Assembly: GCF_011493005.1 (NCBI RefSeq)
Contig: NZ_CP049157.1
Location: 372,001-436,000 of the forward strand
Direction: 5' to 3'
DNA: 64,000 nucleotides
DNA from: Caballeronia sp. SBC1
Lineage (GTDB): Bacteria; Pseudomonadota; Gammaproteobacteria; Burkholderiales; Burkholderiaceae
Positions 39,348 to 47,559 of the stretch are shown piece after piece. A program made the translations under genes and the position numbers. Positions within the stretch are counted from its first letter, which is position 1. Each line of letters begins with the position of its first letter. Under the pieces are notes generated by a model, which made no database searches, was not told the origin of the DNA, and saw nothing but the letters and a program-made list of their open reading frames with translations.

Positions 39348-39863
39348 CTAATGATGCGTTTGAAAAGTAGTCCGGTAGTGTCCCGGAGAAACGCCGAGCA
39401 CGTCAATGAAAGCCTTCCGCATCGCTTCATCGCTCCCAAATCGGCAGTGCGCGGCAATTTTCTCAAGCCCGTGTCCTGACTCCTGAAGCAGCCCGCGCGC
39501 TGCCTCTACCCGGCTTTGACGGACGTGACTGGCCGGCGTACAGCCGAACTCCGCTCGAAATACACGCGCGAAATTTCGGGGACTCATTGCCATGCGTTGA
39601 GCCAGGGACTCAACACTCAAAGGCTTGCGGAGGTTCTCGACAATCCAGACACACAGGTCTTCAAACGTTGGCGATTATAGATGCCCTGATCTTCGACCCA
39701 TATGCTTTCCGGATCGACCCGAACATTGGGATGGCGCGTCTGTAGCTCGTTCACCCAATGCCAATGGGTGGCCGCGCGTTTTCCTTCAAGCAGGCCTGCA
39801 TCGGCCAGTATGAATGCTCCGAGGCAAACGGAAGCGGTGCGTCGTGCTCTCTTGCTCATGCGG
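39348..39863 (-). pseudogene. GlxA-type regulator, 3' part, cut by IS21 and internally deleted
   Basis: Two frames carry the rest of an AraC/DJ-1 regulator. The first (to 39863) has SKRARRTASVCLGAFILADAG, containing the elbow cysteine, up to VEDQGIY. The second has EDLCVWIVENLRKPLSVESL and the AraC HTH (MSPRNFARVFRAEFG to GVSPGHYRTTF). Between them about 60-75 codons are missing and the frame changes, so the gene was decayed by deletion as well as insertion. Its N-terminal part lies beyond the IS at 45812-46165. Confidence 0.85.
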
Positions 39864-39935
39864 TGTCACCTTTCGGCGTAATGGCGCCGGGCATTTTCGC
39901 CGTAATGACGCCACCGGAAACGAGCAATTGGAGGG
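39864..39935. repeat. IS21 end with transposase-binding repeats (istB side)
   Basis: The end begins TGTCACCTTTCGGCGTAATG and carries two copies of a TTTCGSCGTAATGRCGCC-like unit. They are inverted relative to those at the far end. Confidence 0.75.
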
Positions 39936-39947
39936 TTCGAACGGGGA

Positions 39948-40736
39948 TCAAGGTTGCTTGATTTTGCCTCCTTTTGCAAGCTCGGTTCTAGGTGACTCGA
40001 CGCCCGGTTTTAGTCCGCGATAGCTCTCGCCGTCGAGGACGATTTTGTGGGCACCATGACGCAAGCGGTCAAGGGTTGCCGCGCCGATCATCTTGTTACC
40101 TGGGAATGCTTCACCCCATTCCGGGAAGTCCAAATTGGAAGTTAAGATCGTGGCCGTGCGCTCATAACGCTCGGCGATCAGGTCGTGGAAGTCTTCATCG
40201 TCCGGCGAACGCAGTGGCTTGAGTCCGAAGTCGTCAATGATCAGAAGTGGAAGCTTGGCGAGATACTGGAAACGGCGGTCGTAGGTGCCCACGGCCGCCG
40301 CGCTGCGTAGACTTGATAGCAATTGGCTTTGCGTAGAGAACAAGACATCGTGTCCTTGCCGCGCAGCTGCATGTCCCAGCGCTTGTGCGAGATGACTCTT
40401 GCCAGTCCCACACGGGCCGGCGATCAGAACGGCTACTTTCTCGTCGATGAATCGGCACGTGGCCAGATCGTGGATGGCGGCTCGATTCAAACCTGGCAGC
40501 CGATCGAAGTCGAAGCCTTCGAGTGTCTTCTGGCTACGGAAGTTGGCGCGTCGCATGCGCAAGCTGAGTTTCTTGTTATCGCGCCGGGCTACTTCATCAT
40601 GGATGAGCAGCGAGAGGAATTCGGTGAAGGCGAGCTTGCGATCAATGGCCTCGCGGTTGCGCGCTTCCAGCGAATCGAGGATGCCAGACAAGCGCAGTTG
40701 TTTAAGCAGTGGAGTCAGTTCAGGAATGGGATGCAT
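39948..40736 (-). CDS. istB: IS21 helper ATPase IstB
   Basis: A 262-aa AAA+ ATPase related to DnaC. Walker A is GPCGTGKS, Walker B LLIIDDFG, and the sensor-type TSNLDFPEW follows. The N-terminus (LKQLRLSGILDSLEARNREA) is the usual IstB start. It loads and stimulates the IstA transposase. It lies 8 bp downstream of the istA stop. It appears intact, so it could act in trans on related elements. Confidence 0.92.
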   Translation of the reverse strand: MHPIPELTPLLKQLRLSGILDSLEARNREAIDRKLAFTEFLSLLIHDEVARRDNKKLSLRMRRANFRSQKTLEGFDFDRLPGLNRAAIHDLATCRFIDEKVAVLIAGPCGTGKSHLAQALGHAAARQGHDVLFSTQSQLLSSLRSAAAVGTYDRRFQYLAKLPLLIIDDFGLKPLRSPDDEDFHDLIAERYERTATILTSNLDFPEWGEAFPGNKMIGAATLDRLRHGAHKIVLDGESYRGLKPGVESPRTELAKGGKIKQP

Positions 40737-40744
40737 GGCCGGCC

Positions 40745-41520
40745 TTATTGGAGAATGGTTTGTGTATTGCGGCAGAAACGGCCCCCTTCGGTGTAGGTGC
40801 TCGCCAGCGCATCAAAGGCGTTTAACAGCGTCAGCTGATCCAATCCCTTTTGCAGAATGGTCTTAACTGCCGTGTAATGCGGCGTGCCGTAATGGTTGGC
40901 GCGCGAGCAAGCAGCTTCGAGTCGAATCGCGCCGTATTTCTGTTTGAGCCGCAACACGCCTTGCACCGAGCGCATCTTGATTAAGACTTTGTCGCCGAAG
41001 AGCGCATGAACCAGGGCGTAGCAGGCAGGCCCGATCTGCTCAGCAGTTGCCAGACACCATTGAGTGTCCTGCAGTTGCCACGCTTGAGCAGCGGATGGCA
41101 GATGATCGTCTACGGTGCGGCGGCCCCCCGGACGGGTAAGACGCACGTGGGCGGCAACCGATTCCTGCCCGCGATAGAGTGTCACCATAGTGTCGGTCGC
41201 CTTGAGCCACAACTCCTGGCCGACCAGTCGATACGGGACCGAGTAAAAACTCTGCTCGAACTGAACGTGAGCGTCGCGATGCACCTTCCCCTTAGCCCAC
41301 ACCGCAAGCTCTGGTGGGACGTCTGGCAAGCTGCTTAGCAGGCTTCGTTCGACTTCCGCGAAGCGTTTGAGCGGCATCTCGCGGGTGGTCCCGTGAATGC
41401 GGTTGCCGGCCTCGTTCATGACCCAAGCGTGTATCTGGCGGTTGGCGTCAGCCAGACCGCGGAACTCCCGCAGTGGCAAGAAGCCTCGCTTTACAAATTT
41501 GACGCCCGATTCCACGATTC
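40745..41520 (-). pseudogene. istA: istA transposase, 3' part
   Basis: The frame reads GIVESGVKFVKRGFLPLREF onward, with the third catalytic residue (Glu in VESGVK). It continues to a C-terminal domain and stops at 40745. It is open at its upstream edge, where the nested recombinase element begins (CCTT at 41521-41524). The first two catalytic aspartates are on the other side, so this half cannot act as transposase. Confidence 0.88.
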
Positions 41521-41562
41521 CCTTCTCGTAAGTCAGCAACTGTCTGTCATGAGGAACAACGC

Positions 41563-41841
41563 GTAGTCAAAGGCGCGTTCTTCGAGATCACCCATCCATT
41601 TCACCCGCTTCACGGAAATAGCTTCGTTTTGGTCAGCCGGCGGCTGAACTGGGGCGAGGATCGGGTGATGTATTTCGACGCGAACAAGCGCCTGCGTTCG
41701 GTTTTGGCATCCTGGACAGACGTGCCGGAACCGGATTTGTTCGCGCAAGCTTCGGGAGTTCGATCCTCGTTTAGAACGGACGACTTGCTTCGATTGCGTG
41801 CGCTAATCGACGATTTGCTAGGTGCTCGCGATGTCAAATAA
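41563..41841 (+). CDS. DUF5372-like protein, 5' end unclear
   Basis: The frame GAFFEITHPFHPLHGNSFVL, then WGEDRVMYFD and SWTDVPEPDLF, runs to the stop at 41841 and matches what I know as DUF5372. It lies next to HTH and recombinase genes, as in related elements. No ATG or GTG precedes the conserved start in frame; the frame is open back to the element edge, so the start may be unusual or lost. A TTG at 41629 would cut the domain. Confidence 0.6.
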   Translation, partial: VVKGAFFEITHPFHPLHGNSFVLVSRRLNWGEDRVMYFDANKRLRSVLASWTDVPEPDLFAQASGVRSSFRTDDLLRLRALIDDLLGARDVK

Positions 41842-41969
41842 ATTTCGCCGCTCGTGTAAGGATAAATACGCCGTCATCATGATGCTGAAGCATCTGATTG
41901 ACCAGGACGTCTTAAGTCTATCCAGCTCCAATTTGCCGTTATTTCAGAGTAAATCGATCATCGAAATCC

Positions 41970-41998
41970 TTGACAGATTGATTTTACTGTCATATTTT
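41970..41998 (+). promoter_or_regulatory. Sigma-70-like promoter of the HTH/recombinase operon
   Basis: TTGACA (41970-41975) and TATTTT (41993-41998) are separated by 17 bp and lie 31 bp before the HTH gene. GTCATATTTTA and GTCATTTTAA repeat across the -10 region (41990-42012), a possible operator. The AT-rich stretch stands out from its surroundings. Confidence 0.6.
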
Positions 41999-42029
41999 AG
42001 TTGTCATTTTAACAACAACGGATCCTCTA

Positions 42030-42482
42030 ATGACCAAGCCGCCGTCAAAGCGAGATCGACTACGCGAACTCGGCGGCCTCAATCCTCATCCCGATCGAAT
42101 ACAAGCGCCCTGGTTCCGATCGGGCGATTTCTTCGATCCCGACGACATGGTTCAGGTCAAGTACGAGATGTTGCGTCATGTTCAGGTCGACGGCGCCTCC
42201 AAGGCCGAGGCGGCCGCATTGTTCGGAATGTCCAGGCCAACGTTCTATCAAGCAGAGAGTGCCTTTGCCAGCGAGGGGCTTCCAGGGCTGCTCCCGAAAC
42301 AGCGTGGGCCCAAAGGCGCACACAAACTCAACTCGACGGTTATGGCGTTCATCGAAGAGCGCTTACAGCACGACAACACCATCCACGCTCGCGCGCTCGC
42401 GCAGGAGATAGAAACCGCGCTGGATCTATCGGTCCACCCACGCAGTATCGAACGCGCGCTGGCGCGCAAAAAAAAACCGTAG
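42030..42482 (+). CDS. HTH protein of the recombinase element
   Basis: A 150-aa protein with a helix-turn-helix near residues 50-75 (VDGASKAEAAALFGMSRPTFYQAESAF, residues 52-78). A second DNA-binding-like part follows (LSVHPRSIERALARKKKP). It resembles the helix-turn-helix partner of large serine recombinases and the N-terminal part of winged-helix transposase regulators. It ends in a nine-A tract (42468-42476) directly before TAG. A -1 slip there would add the next 90 or so residues. It probably regulates or directs the recombinase. Confidence 0.8.
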   Translation: MTKPPSKRDRLRELGGLNPHPDRIQAPWFRSGDFFDPDDMVQVKYEMLRHVQVDGASKAEAAALFGMSRPTFYQAESAFASEGLPGLLPKQRGPKGAHKLNSTVMAFIEERLQHDNTIHARALAQEIETALDLSVHPRSIERALARKKKP

Positions 42483-42763
42483 ACGATTCGGCTCAATTTA
42501 TTTCGCCATCGTCGGCGCTTGGACGCTACGAAGCGCTGCGGGCCGAGCTCTTCGGCACAGGTCCTCACTCCGAAGGCCACGCCGCAATACGCTTTCATGG
42601 TGTATTGAACGGCCTCGCGATCAAACTCTCGCACGCTCTGTGCACCGAAGTTGCCGTCCCAGCCGTGTTTGATTCCAACTCAGTGCGGGATAACGGTGCG
42701 CTCGTACGCGTGCTGGCCAACCTCGTGCTGCGCGCCCACGAGGAGCTTGCCCATGTCTACTAA
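42477..42763 (+). CDS. Frameshift extension or small ORF before the recombinase
   Basis: The frame starting within the A9 tract reads DDSAQFISPSSALGRYEALR and ends VLANLVLRAHEELAHVY at 42763. It is protein-like throughout but has no ATG, GTG or TTG near its beginning. Expression by -1 frameshifting from the HTH gene fits best, giving about 243 aa. An old single-base indel in the A-run is the alternative. It overlaps the recombinase start by 11 bp. Confidence 0.6.
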
Positions 42764-44837
42764 CTCCGCTCAGAAGGTCACCTCGGAACATCTCCGGCGA
42801 GATGCCTTTCTTTATGTTCGCCAATCGTCGCTTCGACAGGTGTTCGAGAATACCGAGAGTACGAAGCGGCAATATGCACTGCGCGATCGTGCCGTTTCGC
42901 TCGGCTGGCCAATTGAGCGTATTCACGTCGTCGATAACGATCTCGGTATGTCCGGATCCAGCGCTAAGGAACGAGACGGTTTTCAGCACTTGGTTGCCGA
43001 GGTGGCCAACGGTCACGCCGGCATCGTGCTGGGATTGGAAGTGTCCCGTCTTGCGCGCAATAATGCGGACTGGCATCGCCTGATCGAGCTTGCATCGCTC
43101 ACGCAAACTTTGATTTTGGACGAAGATGGAATTTACGATCCGGGTCAATTTAACGACCGTCTTCTACTGGGATTGAAGGGCGCCATGAGTGAGGCTGAAC
43201 TTCATATTCTCAAGGGTCGTCTGCAAGGCGGGATCAAGAACAAGGCACGCCGGGGCGAACTGGAAGTGCCTTTGCCGATCGGCCTTGTTTATCACCCGAA
43301 TGGCTCAGTGGCGCTCGATCCTGATCAACAAGTACGGGGAGCGCTGCAGTTGCTCTTCGACACGTTTCGGCAAGCTGCATCCGCTACCGCGACGGTCAGG
43401 CGATTTCGCCAGGAAGGCTGGCTGTTTCCGCGTCGCATCCGCCGCGGAATCGGGAAGGGAGACCTGCTTTGGGGGCCCCTGGAGCACTGCCGGGTCATTC
43501 AGATTCTGCATAACCCTCGTTACGCCGGTGCGTTCGTGTACGGGCGCACCCGCGGAGCATACCGTCCCGGTCGCAAATCCACATCGCTGAAGGTTGCTCG
43601 CGAGAACTGGCAAGTGCTGATTCAGAATTCTCATCCAGGTTTTATCGATTGGGACGAGTTCGAACGTAACCAGGCTACCCTTAAGCAGAATCTAACCGGA
43701 TTCGGCCTCGATCGACGTGGCAGCATGCCACGTGAGGGTGTCGGCCTCCTGCAGGGGCGTGTCGTGTGCGGTGCCTGTGGAGCACGCATGCGCGTACGAT
43801 ATCAAGAGGTCGATAATAAACTTCAGCCCTACTATATGTGCACGGAGAATCCGGTACGTCGTGCAGGCAAACCCTGCCAATCGGTTCGCGGAAGCGCCAT
43901 CGATGACGCTATCGGCTCGCTGCTTTTGGAGAGCGTTGCGCCAGCTGTGCTCGAGGTCGCGTTAGCGGTCGAAGATGAGATATCGGGGCGCGTCAAACAG
44001 GCCGCGGCGCAGCGTCAGAAGCAACTAGTTCGAGCGCGCTACGACGCCGAGCTTGCGCGCCGTCGATATATGAGTGTCGATCCAACGAACCGGCTCGTCG
44101 CCGACTCACTCGAAGCAGACTGGAATGAGCGTCTGCGCGTACTGGATGCATTGCAGCAAGAGAACGAGCGACTTCAGCATGCCGATCACAAGCTTCTGAG
44201 CAGCGACGCGCGGACCCAGATTCGCGCGCTTGCCGAAGACTTCCCTCGTGTCTGGAATGACCAACGCGTGGTGCCGGTGGAACGCAAACGAATGATCGCC
44301 TTACTCATTGAAGACGTAACCTTGGTAAAGGCAGAACGCATCGCTATCCATGTACGTTTTCGCGGCGGTCGAACGACATCGTTGGAGATCGACAAGCCCA
44401 AGCCTATCGCGCTAATTCGCAAGACGTTGCCCGAAGTCGTTGCAAAGGTCGACGAACTCCTCGAAACCTGCTCGGATAGGCAAGTCGCCGAACAACTCAA
44501 TGCGCTGGGTTATACAAACTGGAAAGGCGAATCGTTCACGCATAAGAAGGTATCTATTGTTCGCACCGCCTACCGACTCAAGAGCCGGTTCGAACGCCTG
44601 CGCGCACGCGGCATGGTGACAGCTAACGAGCTCGCCAAACAACTCGGAGTCTGCCCGACTACCATTTACCTGTGGGGCCAGCGCGGGGTGGTGCACCAGC
44701 ATCGATACGGAAACCTGCATCGCTGCCTCTACGAGCCCCTCGGTGACGTTGTCTTGGTCAAAGGGCAAGGAGGCCGCTACAGTTCGACAGAACCGACTTT
44801 TATCCCTGTTCCATCAACCACACAAGGTGCAGTATGA
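42753..44837 (+). CDS. Large serine recombinase
   Basis: A 694-aa recombinase from the ATG at 42753 (GAGGAG upstream). The N-terminal resolvase domain has the catalytic serine at YVRQSS (Ser25) and GLEVSRLARNNADWHRL. It is followed by the recombinase domain (LGLKGAMSEAELHILKGRL onward), a zinc ribbon (CGACGARMR, then the YMC and CQSV cysteines) and a coiled coil. The C-terminal HTH (ANELAKQLGVCPTTIYLWG) is an extra. It probably cuts and joins the ends of this element. Its stop lies 12 bp from the right junction. Confidence 0.92.
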   Translation: MSTNSAQKVTSEHLRRDAFLYVRQSSLRQVFENTESTKRQYALRDRAVSLGWPIERIHVVDNDLGMSGSSAKERDGFQHLVAEVANGHAGIVLGLEVSRLARNNADWHRLIELASLTQTLILDEDGIYDPGQFNDRLLLGLKGAMSEAELHILKGRLQGGIKNKARRGELEVPLPIGLVYHPNGSVALDPDQQVRGALQLLFDTFRQAASATATVRRFRQEGWLFPRRIRRGIGKGDLLWGPLEHCRVIQILHNPRYAGAFVYGRTRGAYRPGRKSTSLKVARENWQVLIQNSHPGFIDWDEFERNQATLKQNLTGFGLDRRGSMPREGVGLLQGRVVCGACGARMRVRYQEVDNKLQPYYMCTENPVRRAGKPCQSVRGSAIDDAIGSLLLESVAPAVLEVALAVEDEISGRVKQAAAQRQKQLVRARYDAELARRRYMSVDPTNRLVADSLEADWNERLRVLDALQQENERLQHADHKLLSSDARTQIRALAEDFPRVWNDQRVVPVERKRMIALLIEDVTLVKAERIAIHVRFRGGRTTSLEIDKPKPIALIRKTLPEVVAKVDELLETCSDRQVAEQLNALGYTNWKGESFTHKKVSIVRTAYRLKSRFERLRARGMVTANELAKQLGVCPTTIYLWGQRGVVHQHRYGNLHRCLYEPLGDVVLVKGQGGRYSSTEPTFIPVPSTTQGAV

Positions 44838-44849
44838 AGCGTACGCCTT

Positions 44850-45593
44850 TTTTTGCGGATCCCTTGGCGGGCATGCATCGATCTTGAAACCATATCCTTC
44901 TGCGCACTCGCCATACGCGCGTTGCACTTCGGGCTCGTAATAACACGCCCGGGTGATCGCACATTTGCAGTTGTCGATGATGACCCGGGCCGGCACGCCC
45001 CCAAATGCCTCAAAGGCGCGCCGATGACATCCCAGCCAGGTCGCTACGGTTTGGTCTCGAACAAACTCGACATATTGGTGGCGCGACCACGCCAGGGTCA
45101 TGACGAAGAACCAAGTCTTATGGATCTCGCCGGTGAGCGCGTCGGTCATCATCGGGCCGGCGCCGAAATCAACTTGCGCGGCTTCGGCCGGCTTGAACTC
45201 CAGGCGCAGCGGCACGTCGGGCGTGTGCGAGGCGTCTATATGCAGAAGGAAACGATAGACCGAGGAATAGCTGCCGCTGTATCCGTGGTTGCGAACGAGC
45301 GTGGCGTGGATCGTGGTGCATTGAACGCCGGTTGCCCGCCACTTGCTGATCTGCTCGCGCCACGGTTCCAAGGTTGAGACGCAACTCGATGGTAGCGGCG
45401 CCTCTTTGCGATCCAGGAAAGCGGCCATTACGTGTTCGTCGGGTAAAGCCGCTTCACGCGCCAACCATCCGTTCTTGGCGGCAATCTCCCGCACCTGCGC
45501 AATCTTCTTGCGCCCCATGGTCTTCGATCGTGCGATATCCCGGTCAGAGTCGCCTCGGCGCATGCGCACCAGGATCTGTCGGTATTGGTACAT
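44850..45593 (-). pseudogene. istA: istA transposase, 5' part
   Basis: Starts at ATG (45593) with GGAGG six bases upstream. It has an N-terminal HTH (MYQYRQILVRMRRGDSDRDI), then the catalytic aspartates in EAAQVDFGAGP and RVIIDNCKCA. The frame runs to PPRDPQKK and then into the recombinase element. The matching 3' part is at 40745-41520. Together they would make a normal IstA of about 500 aa. Confidence 0.88.
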
Positions 45594-45675
45594 CTCGAAC
45601 CTCCGATTGGCCACGGCCTCTCCCGGCAAAAGGCCGGCAGTCTAGCCGATCAATGAAAGTTCGAACCCTCGTTGC

Positions 45676-45811
45676 TCGTCATCCGGGTGGCGCCATTACG
45701 CCGAAAAACGACTGGCGCCTTTACGCCGAAAACGTCGTGGCTCCATTACGCCGGAAATCCGGTGGCGCCATTACGCCGAAAACGAAATGGCTCCTATATG
45801 CCGGAAATTCA
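45676..45811. repeat. IS21 end with five transposase-binding repeats (istA side)
   Basis: Five imperfect 24-26-bp units, each like TGGCGCCATTACGCCGAAAA, run head to tail to the IS end (GAATTCA-type ...AAATTCA at 45811). They mirror the two units at the opposite end. In IS21 such arrays are known IstA-binding sites. Confidence 0.82.
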
Positions 45812-46165
45812 CATGCGGCGAAGCCACTCGCGGAACTCGGGCGCTCCCACATCGTCAATCGAACGCGGGCCAGCTGTCACGAGCAGGGTATCGACTTCCT
45901 CCTCGTAGTCTTTGTAGGAGGAATGCGCAGCGAGCCTACCGCCTGCCTCGCCCTCAAGCTGACAGTTCTCCGTCGATGAAATGATCGTAAGCCGGTATGG
46001 AGGTTCATTTGCAGGTGCAAGCGAGGAGCCTGCGACGAGCTTATTGACGAGGTCGAATGCGCTCGCGGGACCAAAAAGATCGAGCTCCAGGACGGGAGGG
46101 ACGCCTACCAGCAGGATGGATCTGGTGTGCTGCGACCGACGGATCAGATTTCCCCGATTCGCCAT
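45812..46165 (-). pseudogene. GlxA-type regulator, 5' part
   Basis: The frame from ATG (46165) has ILLVGVPPVLELDLFGPASA, YRLTIISSTENC, and ends GAPEFREWLRRM at the IS junction. This is the first half of the DJ-1/PfpI domain. It joins in frame with SKRARRTASVCLGAF at 39863 downward once the IS and one CATGCGG copy are removed. It is the paralogue type of the intact gene at 19920-20930. Confidence 0.88.
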
Positions 46166-46716
46166 TTTCAACCTCTCGTGAACTGATGTGCATATTGTAG
46201 CGGCTGTGCAATCAGCCTAGAGGGTTGGACTGTTGGCGACCGAATAATTGAAAATCATCTGGCGGACCTCCTGCGGCCGCCCTACCGGGCGACGGGGTTA
46301 GAGTGAGTTTGCCAAGACCGCTTTAACCGGAAGGATGTCAACGATCCACCTCGTCACGTCGAATGACCGTAACTGCCCGCCCCTTGTTGATCCGCGATCT
46401 GCGGCACGCGGCCACTGCAATCCTTCGGGCCTTCGTGCCCCCAACGCCCATTCGAAAGTCCATCCGCGATTCGTTCACACCCTACGCCCTACGCCTTCCG
46501 CTAATCGGCCATCACTGCCGCCGGATAGTCACCGCAATCGTGCGCCTGCGAGTCGCGCTGACGACCCGTGCGGGGCTGGCCGATATCGCGACGCCCGGCA
46601 TTCCGCCCAGGCAGCATCTCCGAATTGAACGCTGCCGTGCGCAACACGCTCAAGAGCGTGCAGAAACGCCCTTCGGTCAACGCTGCCTGCTGGCAGCAGC
46701 CCACGCTTTGGTCATG
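46166..46716. other. No gene supported
   Basis: About 550 bp upstream of the split GlxA-type gene. Open frames on the plus strand (from 46336 and 46363) are Arg/Pro-rich and unlike any family I know. The stretch may be a decayed gene. Confidence 0.4.
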
Positions 46717-47238
46717 TCATGATTTACGGAAGGATAGAGAGCTCCGAGCCGCTTTGGGCTGGGGGCGCAGCAGCAAATAGAAGGCGGCAACATGCGTAAT
46801 CATCAGGAGAGGCACGTAGATGATCGGAATCGCGTACGTAGCGCCCAGCTCTCCCGCACGCGCAGGAAGATCAGACTGGATAGCGTGGTAGTAGTCGAGC
46901 ATGAGGTCGGTCGTTCCCACAAGATTGAACGCTACGACGAACGACCAAAAGAGCGGGCGTATGCGTGCTGTGAGTAGCGCCAGCATCGCCAGAACGCCTG
47001 TTGCGAAGTCACCGTACGCGGCGAACACGGCGAAGCTGGCAGGCAGATCGGGACTGACGACGCCCGGCAGAATGAAGACCAGCCCGAAGAAACGGAAGCT
47101 GTGCAAGGTGGCGATGGCGCGTTGCGCTTCGAACGGGTCCATCGACTTGAGCTTGGGCCAGACGTATGCGCGAAAGCAAAGCAGCCAAGCGAAATACCCC
47201 AGAACGAGATGCAATTGGAAAAGAAGTTCCGGTGGCAT
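46717..47238 (-). CDS. Integral membrane protein
   Basis: A 173-aa protein with about five predicted membrane helices (e.g. LVLGYFAWLLCF, FFGLVFILPGVV, VLAMLALLTA, FVVAFNLVG, PLLMITHVAAFYLLL). A strong AGGAGG lies before its ATG. I do not recognise a named family; similar hypothetical proteins of this size and helix pattern are common. It follows a 59-aa single-helix protein in an operon and is divergent from a LysR gene, a likely regulator. Confidence 0.82.
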   Translation of the reverse strand: MPPELLFQLHLVLGYFAWLLCFRAYVWPKLKSMDPFEAQRAIATLHSFRFFGLVFILPGVVSPDLPASFAVFAAYGDFATGVLAMLALLTARIRPLFWSFVVAFNLVGTTDLMLDYYHAIQSDLPARAGELGATYAIPIIYVPLLMITHVAAFYLLLRPQPKAARSSLSFRKS

Positions 47239-47249
47239 GTTGCCTCCTG

Positions 47250-47429
47250 TCAGGTGTTGTGTGGCGCGTTGAAGGATAGATGGACCGTTGTCGGAACGCC
47301 GCTAGTCGGGATAACCGGTTGCGAGTAGATCAACACGATCCACAGGACCGTCAGCACGACGATCCAAAGCAGGCTGCGCCAAGCGGGACGCGGCGAGACA
47401 ATACCAGCAGGATTTGGGGCGGCGATCAT
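47250..47429 (-). CDS. Small single-pass membrane protein
   Basis: A 59-aa ORF, MIAAPNPAGIVSPRPAWRSL to FNAPHNT. It has one strong membrane helix (LLWIVVLTVLWIVLIY) and a GGGAA stretch upstream of the ATG at 47429. It ends 12 bp before the start of the larger membrane protein gene. It is divergent from a LysR gene. Family unknown; the operon position and codon pattern make it likely real. Confidence 0.65.
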   Translation of the reverse strand: MIAAPNPAGIVSPRPAWRSLLWIVVLTVLWIVLIYSQPVIPTSGVPTTVHLSFNAPHNT

Positions 47430-47559
47430 CAGCGATTCCCCCGCGGTCTTAGCGGATTGTTCAGGGCTTGCGAGTCGACGTCGGCGTGACGCCTCATCTG
47501 CAGGCGTAGGTGTACCATGGCCTCTCGCGAGCGACTATTCATCACAATGTTGACGGGCT

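Larger units (their letters stand above)
41525..44849 (+). mobile_element. Serine-recombinase element inserted in istA
   Basis: A 3,325-bp insertion with CCTT at both junctions (41521-41524 and 44846-44849). It carries a DUF5372-like ORF, an HTH ORF with a frameshift extension and a large serine recombinase, all on the plus strand and opposite to istA. No long terminal inverted repeats are visible, which fits site-specific recombinase movement. istA is restored (QKKGIVESGVK) when it is removed. Confidence 0.8.
39864..45811 (-). mobile_element. IS21-family element, itself interrupted
   Basis: The 5,948-bp span is bounded by the 7-bp duplication CATGCGG (39857-39863 and 45812-45818) and has TG...CA ends. 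It contains istA and istB on the minus strand and clustered terminal repeats. Subtracting the 3,325-bp nested element leaves 2,623 bp, the normal IS21 size. Removing the whole element joins the two halves of a GlxA-type regulator in frame. Confidence 0.88.

Noticed and set aside
45676..45811. Possible CRISPR-like repeat array
   Set aside because: The units are imperfect, directly adjacent and without unique spacers; they are IS21 terminal binding sites.
46336..46722. Plus-strand ORFs beginning MSTIHLVTS and MTVTARPLL
   Set aside because: Arg/Pro-rich, no family resemblance and no clear RBS; probably chance frames or decay.
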